Of a stretch of DNA of 64,000 nt, positions 20,401 to 29,364 are shown one piece after another. Source of the DNA: Polyangium fumosum (GTDB taxonomy: Bacteria > Myxococcota_A > Polyangia > Polyangiales > Polyangiaceae); contig NZ_SSMQ01000003.1 of the NCBI RefSeq assembly GCF_005144585.1, positions 243,301 through 307,300 of the forward strand, written 5' to 3'. The first letter of the stretch is position 1. Each line of letters opens with the position of its first letter. The translations under genes were made by a program, and so were the position numbers. The notes beneath the pieces were generated by a model. The model was not told where the DNA came from. It saw nothing but the letters and a program-made list of their open reading frames with translations, and ran no database searches.

Positions 20401-20555
20401 GCCGGCAGCGCGCCCGTGATCATCCCCGCGAGCAAGATCTTGCGTTTCGTGAGGCCTGCCTCGCGGATCACCCAGCGCGCGAGCAGGACGAACACGAGCA
20501 GGCCGAGGCCAACGACCACGAAGGGCACGTACGGGCGCAGATGACTCGGGATCAC
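17412..20555 (-). CDS. Large membrane protein with two vWA domains and GATase-like region (Bat-type operon)
   Basis: 1047 residues. Three to four N-terminal TM helices are followed by a first vWA domain (LVAIDRSRSID, MIDAS D139-x-S-x-S), a beta/Ig-like region, a class I glutamine-amidotransferase-like segment (about 365-460, GGGLLLMGGDRS), and a second vWA domain (IGIDISGSMG, D487-x-S-x-S). A C-terminal TM (ILIAMAGFALLLAVAA) and a Pro/Ala-rich cytoplasmic tail end it. The GTG start overlaps the previous stop as GTGA, so it is translated after the BatA-like gene. Such proteins partner DUF58 and MoxR proteins in envelope maintenance; a specific role is not established. Confidence 0.88.
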   Translation of the reverse strand: MIPSHLRPYVPFVVVGLGLLVFVLLARWVIREAGLTKRKILLAGMITGALPALYVGLVWTGLVPGGYLRLARPQITLLVLASTMFVAYRMATGWTNQGPFRTRLGDLLAQLATFIAAMAAAGPELGRPLDRLTVLVAIDRSRSIDLVPSAEQRVKQELTVAEIGMREEDRIGTIIFGADAATEDPPRPKSDLPAPQRVSIGRDGTDLGAAIRRALAEVPADSAARIVVLSDGVATRGDTMAAAAAAVAAEIPVDVVPLEQRSIPDIRVVALRAPTRADEGEPIDLRLVTSSPSPAAIQIRLRRDGELIAESGAKIAAGEDVLRIREKAPGPGFHRYDVEITAADPALDQSPEDNAGSAFMRVRGQASALVLDGDAGKTAFVARALQAAAFQVDEGSTSSVPADLAGLVGYDLVVMGDVRASDLSPGQIDALASYVRDLGGGLLLMGGDRSMGPGGYARTPLEEVSPVSFDLKQERRRASLAEVIGIDISGSMGATAGAHTKLELANEAAARSAALLGSGDRLGVLHVDTAVNWSVPLGPVSDKAAIDKAIRGVGPGGGGILVDITLEAAYAALAKEKVNLKHVLLFADGSDAEQMGPCRTMVSDALRAGITTSVVALGNGGDVPELETLSRLGSGRFYLIEDANRLPAVFTQETILAARSSIVEKEFRVSRSAPSPILSGVSLDEAPSLDGYVVAIPKGRASVLMTGPEGDPILAVWSAGVGRSGAFTSDLKDRWGRRWTTWPGAARLVGQLARDLTRKGEDGRVRVEADASGGELHVRATVVGDDGRAQSFRRLMVRVAGPDGFVRETALEATGAGAYAASIPLSRPGTYIAIAKDEQSGDVVGTAGAALTAGEELRPTGSDAALLGRIADLTGGKRRDTLAGIFGDRAARRFSYQDITPILIAMAGFALLLAVAARRFALPEPVLAWAARTRAALQPKPAEAHARPDARSPDAVVGALLQAKERAARDRAAREAPLPAASAAALAQPSAPAPHAPPPAAARPHVSAPTAAPHSPIGAAPPAGPPQPRPLTAAEILLARRKGQPRS

Positions 20556-22546
20556 GCTGCGGCCCTCCTCTCCGGCGCCGGTGGGCGCTTGGGCGCGGTG
20601 GGCGTGGCGGCGGGCGCGAGGCGGGGCTTGCGCGTCAGGTACCAGATGTCGAAGACCACGAAGCCGAGCGCCACGAGCGCGAGCACCCAGCTCCACTCGT
20701 TGTGCGCGTCGGGCTCGAAGCCCGCGGCCGTCACCTTGATCTCGTCCTTGCCCGCTCCGGCCGGGGCCATGACGCTGCCGAGATCACTCTCGGCCGCGCT
20801 CGTCAGGTTCGCCGGGGCCACGATCGCGCCGCCCTCGGGGCCTTGCCACGAGAGCTGATAGAGGCCGACCTTCGAGATCTCCGGCACGACCGCGAGCCCG
20901 CTCCGCAACGACACGTCGAGCCGATCGCCGGTCGGACCTTTCACCTCGACGTCCTTCGCCGACGCGGGCAAGCGCAAGCGAAGCGGCTCGCCGGCGCGCG
21001 CGGGCCCCGTGATGCCGTGCGCGCGATGGATACGCGCCTGCTCGAGGAGGTTCCGCATGAAGAGCACGAAGCTCGCCTTGAGCGGCCAGTCGCTGTCGCC
21101 GACGTCGAAGCCGAGCAACGTGCCCGTGCGCGTCGGCGTGGAGATGTCGGTGGCGATCGTGCCGTCCTGCGTGCGGATGAGCTCCTGCGTGGGTCCCTCG
21201 GGCTTGAGCGCCATCGCGCGCGAGATCGACACGCCGTCGAGCGAGAGGAACCGCATGCGCGCGTCGCCCGTCTCCCACGACGTGATCGACGGGGCTTCGA
21301 GCGTCCTGCCGACCACGGTGCCGAAGCATCGACCCGCGGGCGGCGCGACGATCAGGAGATCGCCGCCCGGCACGAAGTCCGGACACGCGCCCTCCACCAC
21401 GACAAACGCATCCATCTCGACGGCGGCCGCCTGCGCGAGCTCCGCCACCGAGAGCGTCTTCAGCGTCGTCGCCGGATCACTCACGATCGCTCGCTCGATC
21501 CAAGGCGACGTCTTCTGCGGATCGGGCGCCGCATACGCCACGGGGAGTTTGTCCCCGGCCGGCACGCGCGCGAAGGCCGCGTCGTCGACCTCCATCGCGT
21601 CGTGCGGCGCGATGTCGAAGATGAGCCCGCGCCGGTAGTCGCCGGGCGCCGGCAGGAAGTCGAGCACCACGGCCTGACGTTCGCCCGGCGCGACCAGGAC
21701 CTTCCGCGACGCGAGCACGTCCGACGCGTTGTCCTCGCGCATCGTCACGTAGAGCTCGCGTGGCGCCTTGCCGAAGTTCGCGATCACGAGGAACGCCTGC
21801 ACCTGCTCGCGCTTCAGCGTCGGCTCGATCCCCGACCGCACGTCGACGCGCACGATGGCCGCGTTGTCCACCGGCGTGCCCACCGTGATCACCTCGATCG
21901 GCAGCGACGCACCCGAGAGCGCGGCCGGCGCGGCGAGGTTGCCGTCCGTGATCACCACGATCCGCCGTGATCCGCCGAGCTGCCGCAGCCGATCCACCGC
22001 GAGCGCCACGGCCGCGCCGAGGTCGCCCTCCACGTCGTGCACGCGCAGCGTCTTCAACGCGGCCTTCAGCCGGACCGCGTCACGATCGAGCGGCGCCACC
22101 ACGCGCGCGTCGCGCCCCGCTTCGAGCAGGAGCGCGTCGCTGCCCGGACCGAGCGACGACAGGATGTCCTCGGCGACCTTGCGCGCGAGGTCCATCCGCG
22201 TCTTCGTCTCCGCGCCGGCCACGCTCTGCGCCGACATCGACGCGCTCGCGTCCACGATGATCGCGAGGTGATCCCCCGTGATCGCCCTCCCCCGCGTCGC
22301 CGGCCGCGCGAGCGCGAACGCGAGCAGGAGCAGCGCCAGCGCCTGCAAGATCAGCGGCACCTGGGCGATGAGCTTCTGGAACGGCGAACGCGCGATCAAA
22401 TCCCGCTTCGCCGAGGCCCACAGCCACGTCGACGCGACGCGCTTTCGCTTCCGCCGCACCTTCAGGATGTAGAGGAGCACCAGCGGACCGAGCAGCCCGA
22501 GGAGCGCGAGTCCCTTCGGCGCGAGCAGATCGAGCGGCGAGGACAT
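20552..22546 (-). CDS. BatA-like membrane vWA protein
   Basis: 664 residues. The N-terminal BatA domain has two TM helices (LALLGLLGPLVLLYILKV and VPLILQALALLLLAFALA) flanking a basic loop. A vWA domain with intact MIDAS (IIVDASASMSA, D99-x-S-x-S) and VVITDGNLAAP follows, then a long extracytoplasmic beta region and a C-terminal TM (SWVLALVALGFVVFDIWYL). The ATG immediately follows the DUF58 stop (TGAATG), and its own stop overlaps the next GTG, so the three genes form one coupled operon. Aerotolerance-type (Bat) function is by family analogy only. Confidence 0.9.
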   Translation of the reverse strand: MSSPLDLLAPKGLALLGLLGPLVLLYILKVRRKRKRVASTWLWASAKRDLIARSPFQKLIAQVPLILQALALLLLAFALARPATRGRAITGDHLAIIVDASASMSAQSVAGAETKTRMDLARKVAEDILSSLGPGSDALLLEAGRDARVVAPLDRDAVRLKAALKTLRVHDVEGDLGAAVALAVDRLRQLGGSRRIVVITDGNLAAPAALSGASLPIEVITVGTPVDNAAIVRVDVRSGIEPTLKREQVQAFLVIANFGKAPRELYVTMREDNASDVLASRKVLVAPGERQAVVLDFLPAPGDYRRGLIFDIAPHDAMEVDDAAFARVPAGDKLPVAYAAPDPQKTSPWIERAIVSDPATTLKTLSVAELAQAAAVEMDAFVVVEGACPDFVPGGDLLIVAPPAGRCFGTVVGRTLEAPSITSWETGDARMRFLSLDGVSISRAMALKPEGPTQELIRTQDGTIATDISTPTRTGTLLGFDVGDSDWPLKASFVLFMRNLLEQARIHRAHGITGPARAGEPLRLRLPASAKDVEVKGPTGDRLDVSLRSGLAVVPEISKVGLYQLSWQGPEGGAIVAPANLTSAAESDLGSVMAPAGAGKDEIKVTAAGFEPDAHNEWSWVLALVALGFVVFDIWYLTRKPRLAPAATPTAPKRPPAPERRAAA

Positions 22547-23443
22547 TCAGTCGATGCTCCGCGCGACGATCCGCCGGATCGCGCTCTCCAAGGGTTCGTC
22601 CGTGCGAACCCGCACGTACGTCGCGCCGAGCCGCTTCGCCATCTGCCGCAGCTCCTCGCAGAGGCCCGCGAACCTGAGCACGTACGCTTCGATCGACGCG
22701 GCATCCATGGTCACCTCGACGACCGCGCCGGTCTCGGCGTCCTCGAGCGCCCAGTCTCCCTCGTACGCAGGCTCGATCTCCTCGGGCGCGACGACCTGCA
22801 CGAGCACGAGATCGTGCCCGGCCGCGGCCGCGCGGGAGAGCGCGGGGCCGAGCGGCCCGCCGTCGAGGAAATCGGAGACGACGAGGAGCATCCCTGCACG
22901 CTTGTTCTTTTGTATCAGCCGATCGACGGCCCGCGCGAGATCCGTCCCGCCGCCCGGCGTGATCCCTCCGAGCGCTCGCAACAGCGAAGGCAGCCCACTC
23001 CGACCCCGCACCGGCGTCTCCTCGCGCTGGATCCCCTCCCCGGCCGAGATCACCTGCGCTCGCTCCGAGGCCGCGAGCGCCATGTAGCCGAAGGCCGCGG
23101 CGATGCGGCATGCGGACTCGAACTTCGGCGGCTCTCCGAAATCCAGGGACGCGGACGTGTCCACGAGGAGCCGCACGATCACGTCTTCCTCGGCGCGGAA
23201 GAGCTTCAACACGGGCTCGTCGGTGCGCGCGTAGGCGGCCCAGTCGATGCGGCGCAGGTCGTCGCCGGGGCTGTAGGGCCTGTGCTCCTGGAACTCCGCC
23301 GCGCCGCCGCGCCGCCGCGCGACGTGTTCGCCCGAGGCGCCCGAACGCGCGCGGATTTCGAGCCGGCGCCTGAGCACCTCGAGCTCACGTACGAAGGCCG
23401 GATCGAGGAGCCGGGAGGGGATCCCCGGACGCGTCGCCTGCAT
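22547..23443 (-). CDS. DUF58 domain-containing vWA-like protein
   Basis: 298 residues with the DUF58 signature EFQEHRPYSPGDDLRRIDW and YARTDEPVLKLF, then a vWA-like core with MIDAS (LLVDTSASLDFG, D95-x-S-x-S) and LLVVSDFLDGG. DUF58 proteins occur next to MoxR AAA+ ATPases and Bat proteins and are thought to be MoxR targets. First gene of the DUF58-BatA-vWA operon. The MoxR gene is not adjacent here but lies at 43702-44727 on the same strand. The ATG at 23441-23443 directly opens the conserved region. Confidence 0.9.
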   Translation of the reverse strand: MQATRPGIPSRLLDPAFVRELEVLRRRLEIRARSGASGEHVARRRGGAAEFQEHRPYSPGDDLRRIDWAAYARTDEPVLKLFRAEEDVIVRLLVDTSASLDFGEPPKFESACRIAAAFGYMALAASERAQVISAGEGIQREETPVRGRSGLPSLLRALGGITPGGGTDLARAVDRLIQKNKRAGMLLVVSDFLDGGPLGPALSRAAAAGHDLVLVQVVAPEEIEPAYEGDWALEDAETGAVVEVTMDAASIEAYVLRFAGLCEELRQMAKRLGATYVRVRTDEPLESAIRRIVARSID

Positions 23444-23652
23444 CCGAGCCCTTCTGGCCCAGCGCCGCCGCGGCGTCGAGAGCGTCGCACCCCGCACCCC
23501 ACCCCGGCGCGAAGTGTTCCCAACCACCAACAAAGAGATCCCAAGAACAGCCACGCGAGAACAGTGGCGGTAACAACATCTACCATCCTCTGTCATTGAA
23601 TTTTTAGGTTTATGCTGTGCTTGTCGGGCGGCTTCTTGCGACGGAGAGGGCG

Positions 23653-24895
23653 ATGCTGAAGCGACGAGGGTTCCAACGGCATTGGTTCGCGTGGGTGGCG
23701 GTCGCCGCCATCGGCTGCGGCGGCGACGGTGCGATCCTTCAAACCACGGGGAGCGGGAGCACGACCGGCAACGGCGGCAGCGGCGGCAACGGCGGCAACG
23801 GCGGCACGATGGCCGGCTCCGGCGGCATCGGTGGCGGTAACGGCGGCACGATGGCCGGCTCCGGCGGCATCGGTGGCGGTAACGGCGGCAGCGGCGGCGG
23901 CAACGGCGGCACGATGGCCAGCTCCGGCGGCACGATGGCCAGCTCCGGCGGCACGATGGCCAGCTCCGGCGGCACGATGGCCGGCTCCGGCGGCACGATG
24001 GCCGGCTCCGGCGGCAGCGGCGGCGGCAACGGCGGCACGATGGCCGGCTCCGGCGGCAGCGGCGGCGGCAACGGCGGCACGATGGCCGGCTCCGGCGGCA
24101 ACGGCGGCGGCAACGGCGGCGGCAACGAACCTCTGCGGCTGCGGCGAGACGTGCAACCCCGCGCAGGGCGGCTGCGGCAACTTCTGCCAGGTCGCGACGT
24201 GCCAGGGCAAGACGTACGCCTGCGGCGACTGCATCGACAACGACGGCGACTGCAAGACGGACGCGGCCGACGACCCGTGCCTCGGCCCCTGCGACAACAC
24301 CGAGAACAGCTTCTACGGCGGCATCCCGGGCCAGAACAACTCGCCCTGCAAGTCGGATTGTTATTTCGATCAGGACACCGGCGCGGGCAACGACGATTGC
24401 TACTGGAGCCACAAGTGCGACACGCTCGAGGTCCCGCCGAACTACCCGCCGGAGGGCAGCCAGTGCGCGTACAACCCGAACGCGAACATCGCCGGGTACA
24501 ACGGGACGTGCGCCACGGCGTTCACCACGCAATCGCAGCTCTGCCTCAATTACTGTGGCCCGCTCACGCCGAACGGCTGCGACTGCTTCGGCTGCTGCGC
24601 CCTGCCCGGCTTGGATCACACGATCTGGCTCGGATCGGAGAACCCGGCAGGCACGGGGAGCTGCAACGCGAACACGCTGAACGACCCGTCGAAGTGCAAG
24701 CCCTGCACGCAGGTCACCGCGTGCCTCAACACGTGCGAGCTCTGCGAGGTCTGCATCGGCAAGCCGGACCTGCCGCCCGGCTGCGTCGAGCAAGTCTGCC
24801 CGCCCGGCGTGCAGAAGTGCGGCTTGCCCGGCCAGGCCCCCTGCCCCCTCGGCGAGAGCTGCATCACCGGGTGCTGCCAAGACAATCCGCAGTGA
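23653..24895 (+). pseudogene. Gly-rich repeat, Cys-rich lipoprotein gene broken by a single-base frameshift
   Basis: The N-terminal frame from ATG 23653 gives a lipoprotein signal (FAWVAVAAIGC) and a Gly/Asn/Ser repeat region (GGTMAGSGG units). At about 24121-24128 the frame must skip one base to reach the Cys-rich C-terminal part. That part starts NLCGCGETCNPAQGG, has more than 30 cysteines including DCIDNDGDCK and CTQVTACLNTCELCEVC, and ends CCQDNPQ. Neither frame alone makes a sensible protein: the upstream frame becomes Arg/Leu-rich, and the downstream frame reads the repeats as Ala/Arg/Trp with no signal. It may be a real mutation, a sequence error or rarely a programmed shift. Closed by a hairpin at 24911. 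Confidence 0.7.
23779..24126 (+). repeat. GGC-rich tandem repeat tract (9-21-bp units)
   Basis: Imperfect tandem array of units encoding GGN, GGTMAGS/GGTMASS and GGSGGGN within the lipoprotein gene. Units are multiples of three bases, so copy-number changes by slippage alone would not shift the frame. The spacerless organisation and short units exclude a CRISPR array. Confidence 0.85.
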
Positions 24896-24910
24896 ACCCT
24901 TGAAAACGAA

Positions 24911-24951
24911 GCGAGGGGACGCGCGCCGACCTCACGACGCGCGCCCCTCGG
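24911..24951 (+). terminator. Hairpin between convergent genes
   Basis: GCGAGGGG-A-CGCGCG pairs with CGCGCG-CCCCTCG around a loop of about 12 bases (24911-24951). There is no good T-run on either side, so it may act as a bidirectional stop or mRNA-end stabiliser between the Cys-rich gene and the serine hydrolase. Confidence 0.5.
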
Positions 24952-24959
24952 GCTTCTCG

Positions 24960-26384
24960 TCACGGCCCCGTGATCGAGAGCTGCACGAGGTCGTTCACCA
25001 CGTGCGGCTGGATCGCGCCGAGCATGTTCTCGTACCCCGGCCAGAGCAGGTTCCCGTTTCCGTCGACCTGAATGCCGTCGGGCCCGACGAACGGCGGCAA
25101 ACCGTGGTTCGTCAAGAGGACGATCACGAGGTCCCGCGAGGGATCCGGGTCGACCGTGAGGAACGTGCCGGAGCCGCCGATCTTCGAGACCGCGTACGGC
25201 GACGCGTGGAGGCCCGTCACGACGTGGGCCCCCGGCGAGGCGTCCGCGAGCTCCCAGCCGTATCCCTTGTTCGCGAAGAGCAGGTCGTCGAGCCAGCTCG
25301 ATGTCGCGCCGTGGATGCCGAGCGGCGTGCCCGACGCGTCCTTCGACTGCACCTCCATCATCTCCTCGACGAGCGCCGGCGCCGCGAGCAAGTCGATGCC
25401 GCACGACCACATCCAGGGCGTGCAGTAGCCCCAGCTCGGGTTGCCGAGGACACGCGCGCCGCGGTTCAGGAACATCTGCCCGAGCAGCGCCAGGTCCCAC
25501 GCCGTCGAGAAGGTCCCGTCGCAGCCGGTGATGCCGTGCCCTTGCGACTCGATCCAGTAGTCCTGATCGTCGGCCACCTCGCCGCGCATGTACCGCGGCG
25601 AGCCGTCCGGCTCGCGCACCGTCGAGTAGCCCGTGCCGACGAAGCGGCTCGACTTCGACGACATGGTCACGAGTGGCCTCCACGCCGTGTCCTTCATGCC
25701 GAGCGGGCTCATGATCCGGTTCTTCGCGAGCACGTCGAGCGGCGCGCCGCCCGCCGCCTCGGCGACGCGGCCGAGCAGGCGATACGCGATGTCGCTGTAG
25801 AACACCGCCGTGCCCGGCGTGTAGGCGAGGCTCTCGGCGATCATCGTGCTCCACGGATCCGGGTCGCCGACGAGCGACGCGGCGGCGTCGATCGAGTGGC
25901 CCGACGTGAAGCGGACGAGGTCGGCCACGAGCACGCCCGACTTCTCCGGCGTGGCGAACTCCGGCAGGTACGCCGCGACCGGCGCCGAGAGGTCGAGCAG
26001 CCCTTGGTCGTGCAGATCGATCGCCACGAACGCCGTGAAGATCTTGGTGATCGATTGCAGGTCGAAGATGCCGTCTTTCGGCATCGAGGGGTTTTGCCAG
26101 GAAGGACCGGCGAAGTTTCCATCCCGGCGGCCGTACGCCTTGTGGAGCACGACCTTGCCGTGGCGCGCGACGAGCAGCACGGCCCCGTCGATGCCGCCGG
26201 CGTTCACGGCGTTCTGTACGTGCGCTGACGCCTGCGCGAGCCCGTTCGGATCCATCGAGACCTGATAGGGCGTGACGGCGTACTGCAGGCTGTAGGGGCG
26301 CGATGCGCTGGAAGGGGTCGCGGAAGCGAGGGCCGGTGCGGCGAGGATGGAAGTAAACAGCGCCGCGAAAGCGAGACGTCTCAT
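24960..26384 (-). CDS. Serine hydrolase of the beta-lactamase/penicillin-binding (class C-like) family
   Basis: 474 residues with a Sec signal peptide (AALFTSILAAPALASA). The SxxK nucleophile motif is SITK (Ser111/Lys114), and the second motif is YSD at 196-198 in place of YxN. The C-terminal HGATSS region could supply the third motif in place of KTG. The family includes esterases, D-aminopeptidases and carboxypeptidases; the exact substrate is unknown and beta-lactam resistance is not implied. Secreted or periplasmic. Monocistronic, convergent with the frameshifted lipoprotein gene. Confidence 0.88.
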   Translation of the reverse strand: MRRLAFAALFTSILAAPALASATPSSASRPYSLQYAVTPYQVSMDPNGLAQASAHVQNAVNAGGIDGAVLLVARHGKVVLHKAYGRRDGNFAGPSWQNPSMPKDGIFDLQSITKIFTAFVAIDLHDQGLLDLSAPVAAYLPEFATPEKSGVLVADLVRFTSGHSIDAAASLVGDPDPWSTMIAESLAYTPGTAVFYSDIAYRLLGRVAEAAGGAPLDVLAKNRIMSPLGMKDTAWRPLVTMSSKSSRFVGTGYSTVREPDGSPRYMRGEVADDQDYWIESQGHGITGCDGTFSTAWDLALLGQMFLNRGARVLGNPSWGYCTPWMWSCGIDLLAAPALVEEMMEVQSKDASGTPLGIHGATSSWLDDLLFANKGYGWELADASPGAHVVTGLHASPYAVSKIGGSGTFLTVDPDPSRDLVIVLLTNHGLPPFVGPDGIQVDGNGNLLWPGYENMLGAIQPHVVNDLVQLSITGP

Positions 26385-26651
26385 GGTTCCTCCGTCGGGG
26401 GAGCAAGGATCTGGGGTGCCCCGCAGGGTTTTTCGGTTTGTGACGGCGCTCGAGGCGTTTCGTGGGATCTCCGGGTCGACGCCGCGCCGGGGCGCGATCG
26501 TCGTGTCCCCGAGGCTCGGCGTGGGGACGCCGCTCGTTACGAGAACTCGTCGACAATCCGGGGGCCTTACAAGGATAGTGGCCTTTCTGGATGCTTGTGA
26601 ATCCTGGCACGCGACGAAACGAAATCGATTGCCTCCGTAGTCGACATAAGG

Positions 26652-29252
26652 TTAGCGCCGGCACACCTCCTCGCGCGTCGCCTCGCGCCCGGGATGGCCG
26701 ATCCGCTCCCGCAAAACGAGCGCCGCTTCGAGGTACCGTTTCCCAAGCTCCGCTTCGCCCACGCTCGAATGACAGAGCCCGGCCCAATGCAACACGTCTG
26801 CGCACCCCCAGGCATCTTCGCCAAGGACTTGGCGCTGCACGTCCTTGGCCCGCCCCATCGCCGCCTCGTCGCCCCGCGCGTGCGCGATTTCGAGCCCGAG
26901 CGCGAAGAGCCGCGTCCGAAATAGACCGAGCCCACACGCCTCCGCGAGCTGCTCGCCCGCGAGCGCCTCCCGCGCGGCCTCGAAAAACGCCCCCCGTGAA
27001 AGCGCGATCCGCGCCGTCAGCTCGTGCACGCGCGCCGCCATTTCCACTTCCCCGGACACAACGACCCACGCCCGCGCCGCGTGGAGACGTCGCTCCGCCT
27101 CCGCCGGATCTTCCTCCACCACGGCGAGCCCGAGCAGCACCTGCCCCTGCGCCGCGTGCCCGGCCCAGCCAAGACGCTCGCAGGCGGCCACGTTCGCCTC
27201 GGTCATCTGGACGGCCTCCTCGCGCTGCCCGAGCGCGAGCCAATGCTCCGCCTCCCATAACCCGCGCCGCGCGACCCGCGCGTCCCCCATCGCCGCGAGC
27301 CGCGAAAACCCCGCGCGCGCGGCGTCGATGTCCCCGAGGTCGTGCGCGATCGACGCGGAGAGCGCGATTCCCCGCGCGATGTGCGTGCCGAGCCCGGCCG
27401 ACTCCGCCATCACGAGCGACTGCGACACGTGCGCCCGCGCCGCCGAAAGCGCCCCCGCGAGCCGCTCGGTGTACGCCAAGGTGCGCAATCCTGTAACGAG
27501 GTGCGTCACCTCGGGCGTCCCTTCGACCAGCGTGTTGTGCGCCTCGTAGGAGCGCCGGGCAAACGCGAGGTCCCCGAGCGCCCCTGCATAAAGCCCACGC
27601 TCGTAGAGCAAGGCGAGGCGAAAGCCAAGCGCGAGCGACGCGGCGGGCGCGGCCGGATCGGTTGTTTCGCCAAACAACCGTAAAATCCGAGCTCCGCGGC
27701 TCATTTCACCGAGGACAAGCCCGAGGTGTGAAAAACCGCCCAGGGTTTGTGAATACACCCGATAGGCTTCGGTCGGCTGGCCCGCGTCGAGCAACGCCCG
27801 GATCACCTCCTCGACGGCGTCGAGGCGGCCGCGGTCCCGGGGTTTTTGCCGCGGCGCGAAGATCAACGTGCCCTCGGGGGGCGCGGTCATCGCCGCCTGC
27901 ACGGCCGAGGGCGAGACCGGCAGCAACGAGCGGAAATGGTCCCGGACAAACGGGTGCGACGACCACCGCGGCGGCTCGCCTCCGGCGCGGAACACGAGCC
28001 CGAGCCGTTCGAGGCGAGCGAGCGCGCGGCGAACGCCCTCCGCGGAGGCCCCGGCGAGCGCGCCCGCGACGCGCGGGGAAGCGGAAGCGAGCACGAGCAA
28101 CGCGTCCTCGTCGGCGCCGGCCGAGAGCACGGAGAGGCGCGCGAGGAGGTCTCGCTCGGCGTCGGGCAAGGCGGCCGCGTACGCCGAGAGGACCCGCGCG
28201 AGGCGCCGGGCCAGCGGATCGTCGCGCGCGGCCTCGGCGAGATCGAGCGGATCGAGCGGGCGCAGATCGCCGCCGAGGAACGCCCCCGCATACGAACCCG
28301 CGACCGCGAGCGAGAGCGCATGCCCGCCCGAGGCATGAACGACCCGCGCGAGCGCCTCGCCATCCCCGTCCGCGCCCCACGACCGGAGCAACCGCTCGGC
28401 GTCGATCGGCGAGAGCGGCCCGAGCTTCACGGTGCGCGCGCCCGCGTCCCCCCAGGGCGCGAGATCCCCCAGCAAAAACCTCGACGTGACGAGCGCGCGC
28501 GCCGCCCCGAGCCCCCGCGCGAGCGCCACGAGCAGCCGCCGGAGCAGCGGATCTTCGAGCTCGCCGTGCGCGCGTGAGGCCCCGCCCGCGGCCTGCACGG
28601 TCTCCAGCCCATCGAGCACGACGAGGTGCGGCGGCCCGCTCCCGAGCGCAAGCAAGAGCGCCTCCAGCCGCTCCCCCGCCTGCGGCTCCACCCCTGCGAA
28701 ATACCGCACGGCATGGGCCAAAAATGCCTCGGTTCGTTCGTCGTCGTAAAAGCTCCACACGAAGAGCCCGCCGCGCCGCGGCGTGTCCCCGATGCGCGTG
28801 ACGAGCCGCTCGGCGATGGCCGTTTTTCCCGCGCCGCCCACGCCCACGAGCGCGACCACGCCCGGCCCCTTGCCTTTCTCGGGCGCCGACGCCCACGCCC
28901 AAAGCTCCTCCAGGATGTCCTCGCGCCCCACGAAATGCGGCGCGCGCTGGAGCGTATGCACATGCTCGGGCGAAAAGAGCCTCGGCGCGGGCGCGTGGAG
29001 CGCCGGAGCGGGCGTGGGATCGGCCTCGATCACGAGATCGGCCGCGGCGATCCCGAGCTCGGCGGAGAGCCTTTCGAGGAGCTTTCGCCGGGCGGGTTGC
29101 CGGACCGAGAAGCCGCCCTCGTTGACCTCGCCGGATTCGTACCGACGATACGTGCGCACGTCCACGCCAACCGAAGCCGCGAGCTCCTCCTGGGTGAGCT
29201 CGAGCTCGAGGCGCGCCCGCAGCAAGGCCTCGTGATGGAACCGCTGCGCCAT
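26652..29252 (-). CDS. XRE-type HTH / STAND (NB-ARC-like) ATPase / TPR regulator
   Basis: 866 residues. The N-terminal XRE helix-turn-helix (about 8-45, LTQEELAASVGVDVRTYRRY) is followed by a STAND NTPase with HFVGREDILEEL at its entry, P-loop GVGGAGKT (137-144), Walker B LVVLDGLE (210-217) and LVTSRFLLG. A winged-helix/arm region comes next, then a long C-terminal TPR-like solenoid from about 520 (repeats such as ARRSYEAHNTLVEG and AEHWLALGQREEAVQM). STAND regulators sense a ligand through the solenoid and oligomerise. Here the effector is a DNA-binding domain, so it is probably a transcription switch. Divergent from the 2OG oxygenase gene. Confidence 0.9.
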   Translation of the reverse strand: MAQRFHHEALLRARLELELTQEELAASVGVDVRTYRRYESGEVNEGGFSVRQPARRKLLERLSAELGIAAADLVIEADPTPAPALHAPAPRLFSPEHVHTLQRAPHFVGREDILEELWAWASAPEKGKGPGVVALVGVGGAGKTAIAERLVTRIGDTPRRGGLFVWSFYDDERTEAFLAHAVRYFAGVEPQAGERLEALLLALGSGPPHLVVLDGLETVQAAGGASRAHGELEDPLLRRLLVALARGLGAARALVTSRFLLGDLAPWGDAGARTVKLGPLSPIDAERLLRSWGADGDGEALARVVHASGGHALSLAVAGSYAGAFLGGDLRPLDPLDLAEAARDDPLARRLARVLSAYAAALPDAERDLLARLSVLSAGADEDALLVLASASPRVAGALAGASAEGVRRALARLERLGLVFRAGGEPPRWSSHPFVRDHFRSLLPVSPSAVQAAMTAPPEGTLIFAPRQKPRDRGRLDAVEEVIRALLDAGQPTEAYRVYSQTLGGFSHLGLVLGEMSRGARILRLFGETTDPAAPAASLALGFRLALLYERGLYAGALGDLAFARRSYEAHNTLVEGTPEVTHLVTGLRTLAYTERLAGALSAARAHVSQSLVMAESAGLGTHIARGIALSASIAHDLGDIDAARAGFSRLAAMGDARVARRGLWEAEHWLALGQREEAVQMTEANVAACERLGWAGHAAQGQVLLGLAVVEEDPAEAERRLHAARAWVVVSGEVEMAARVHELTARIALSRGAFFEAAREALAGEQLAEACGLGLFRTRLFALGLEIAHARGDEAAMGRAKDVQRQVLGEDAWGCADVLHWAGLCHSSVGEAELGKRYLEAALVLRERIGHPGREATREEVCRR

Positions 29253-29364
29253 GGGCGTCGTGCATCATCCTTCCGCGCGGCGCTCCTGTCCACCGCCCGG
29301 CCCGCCCGGTTCCTGCCCGGTTCTGCCCTGTTCTGCTGCCCAGCGCGGCCGCATGGTGTCCGGC

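Noticed and set aside
23596..23616. AT-rich TTGAAT / TATGCT as a sigma-70 promoter for the Gly-rich gene
   Set aside because: The two hexamers are only 9 bp apart; no consensus -35 exists at 16-18 bp from TATGCT.
23779..24126. Tandem repeats considered as a CRISPR array
   Set aside because: Units are short, GGC-rich, without unique spacers, and encode a Gly/Asn/Ser-rich segment within a gene.
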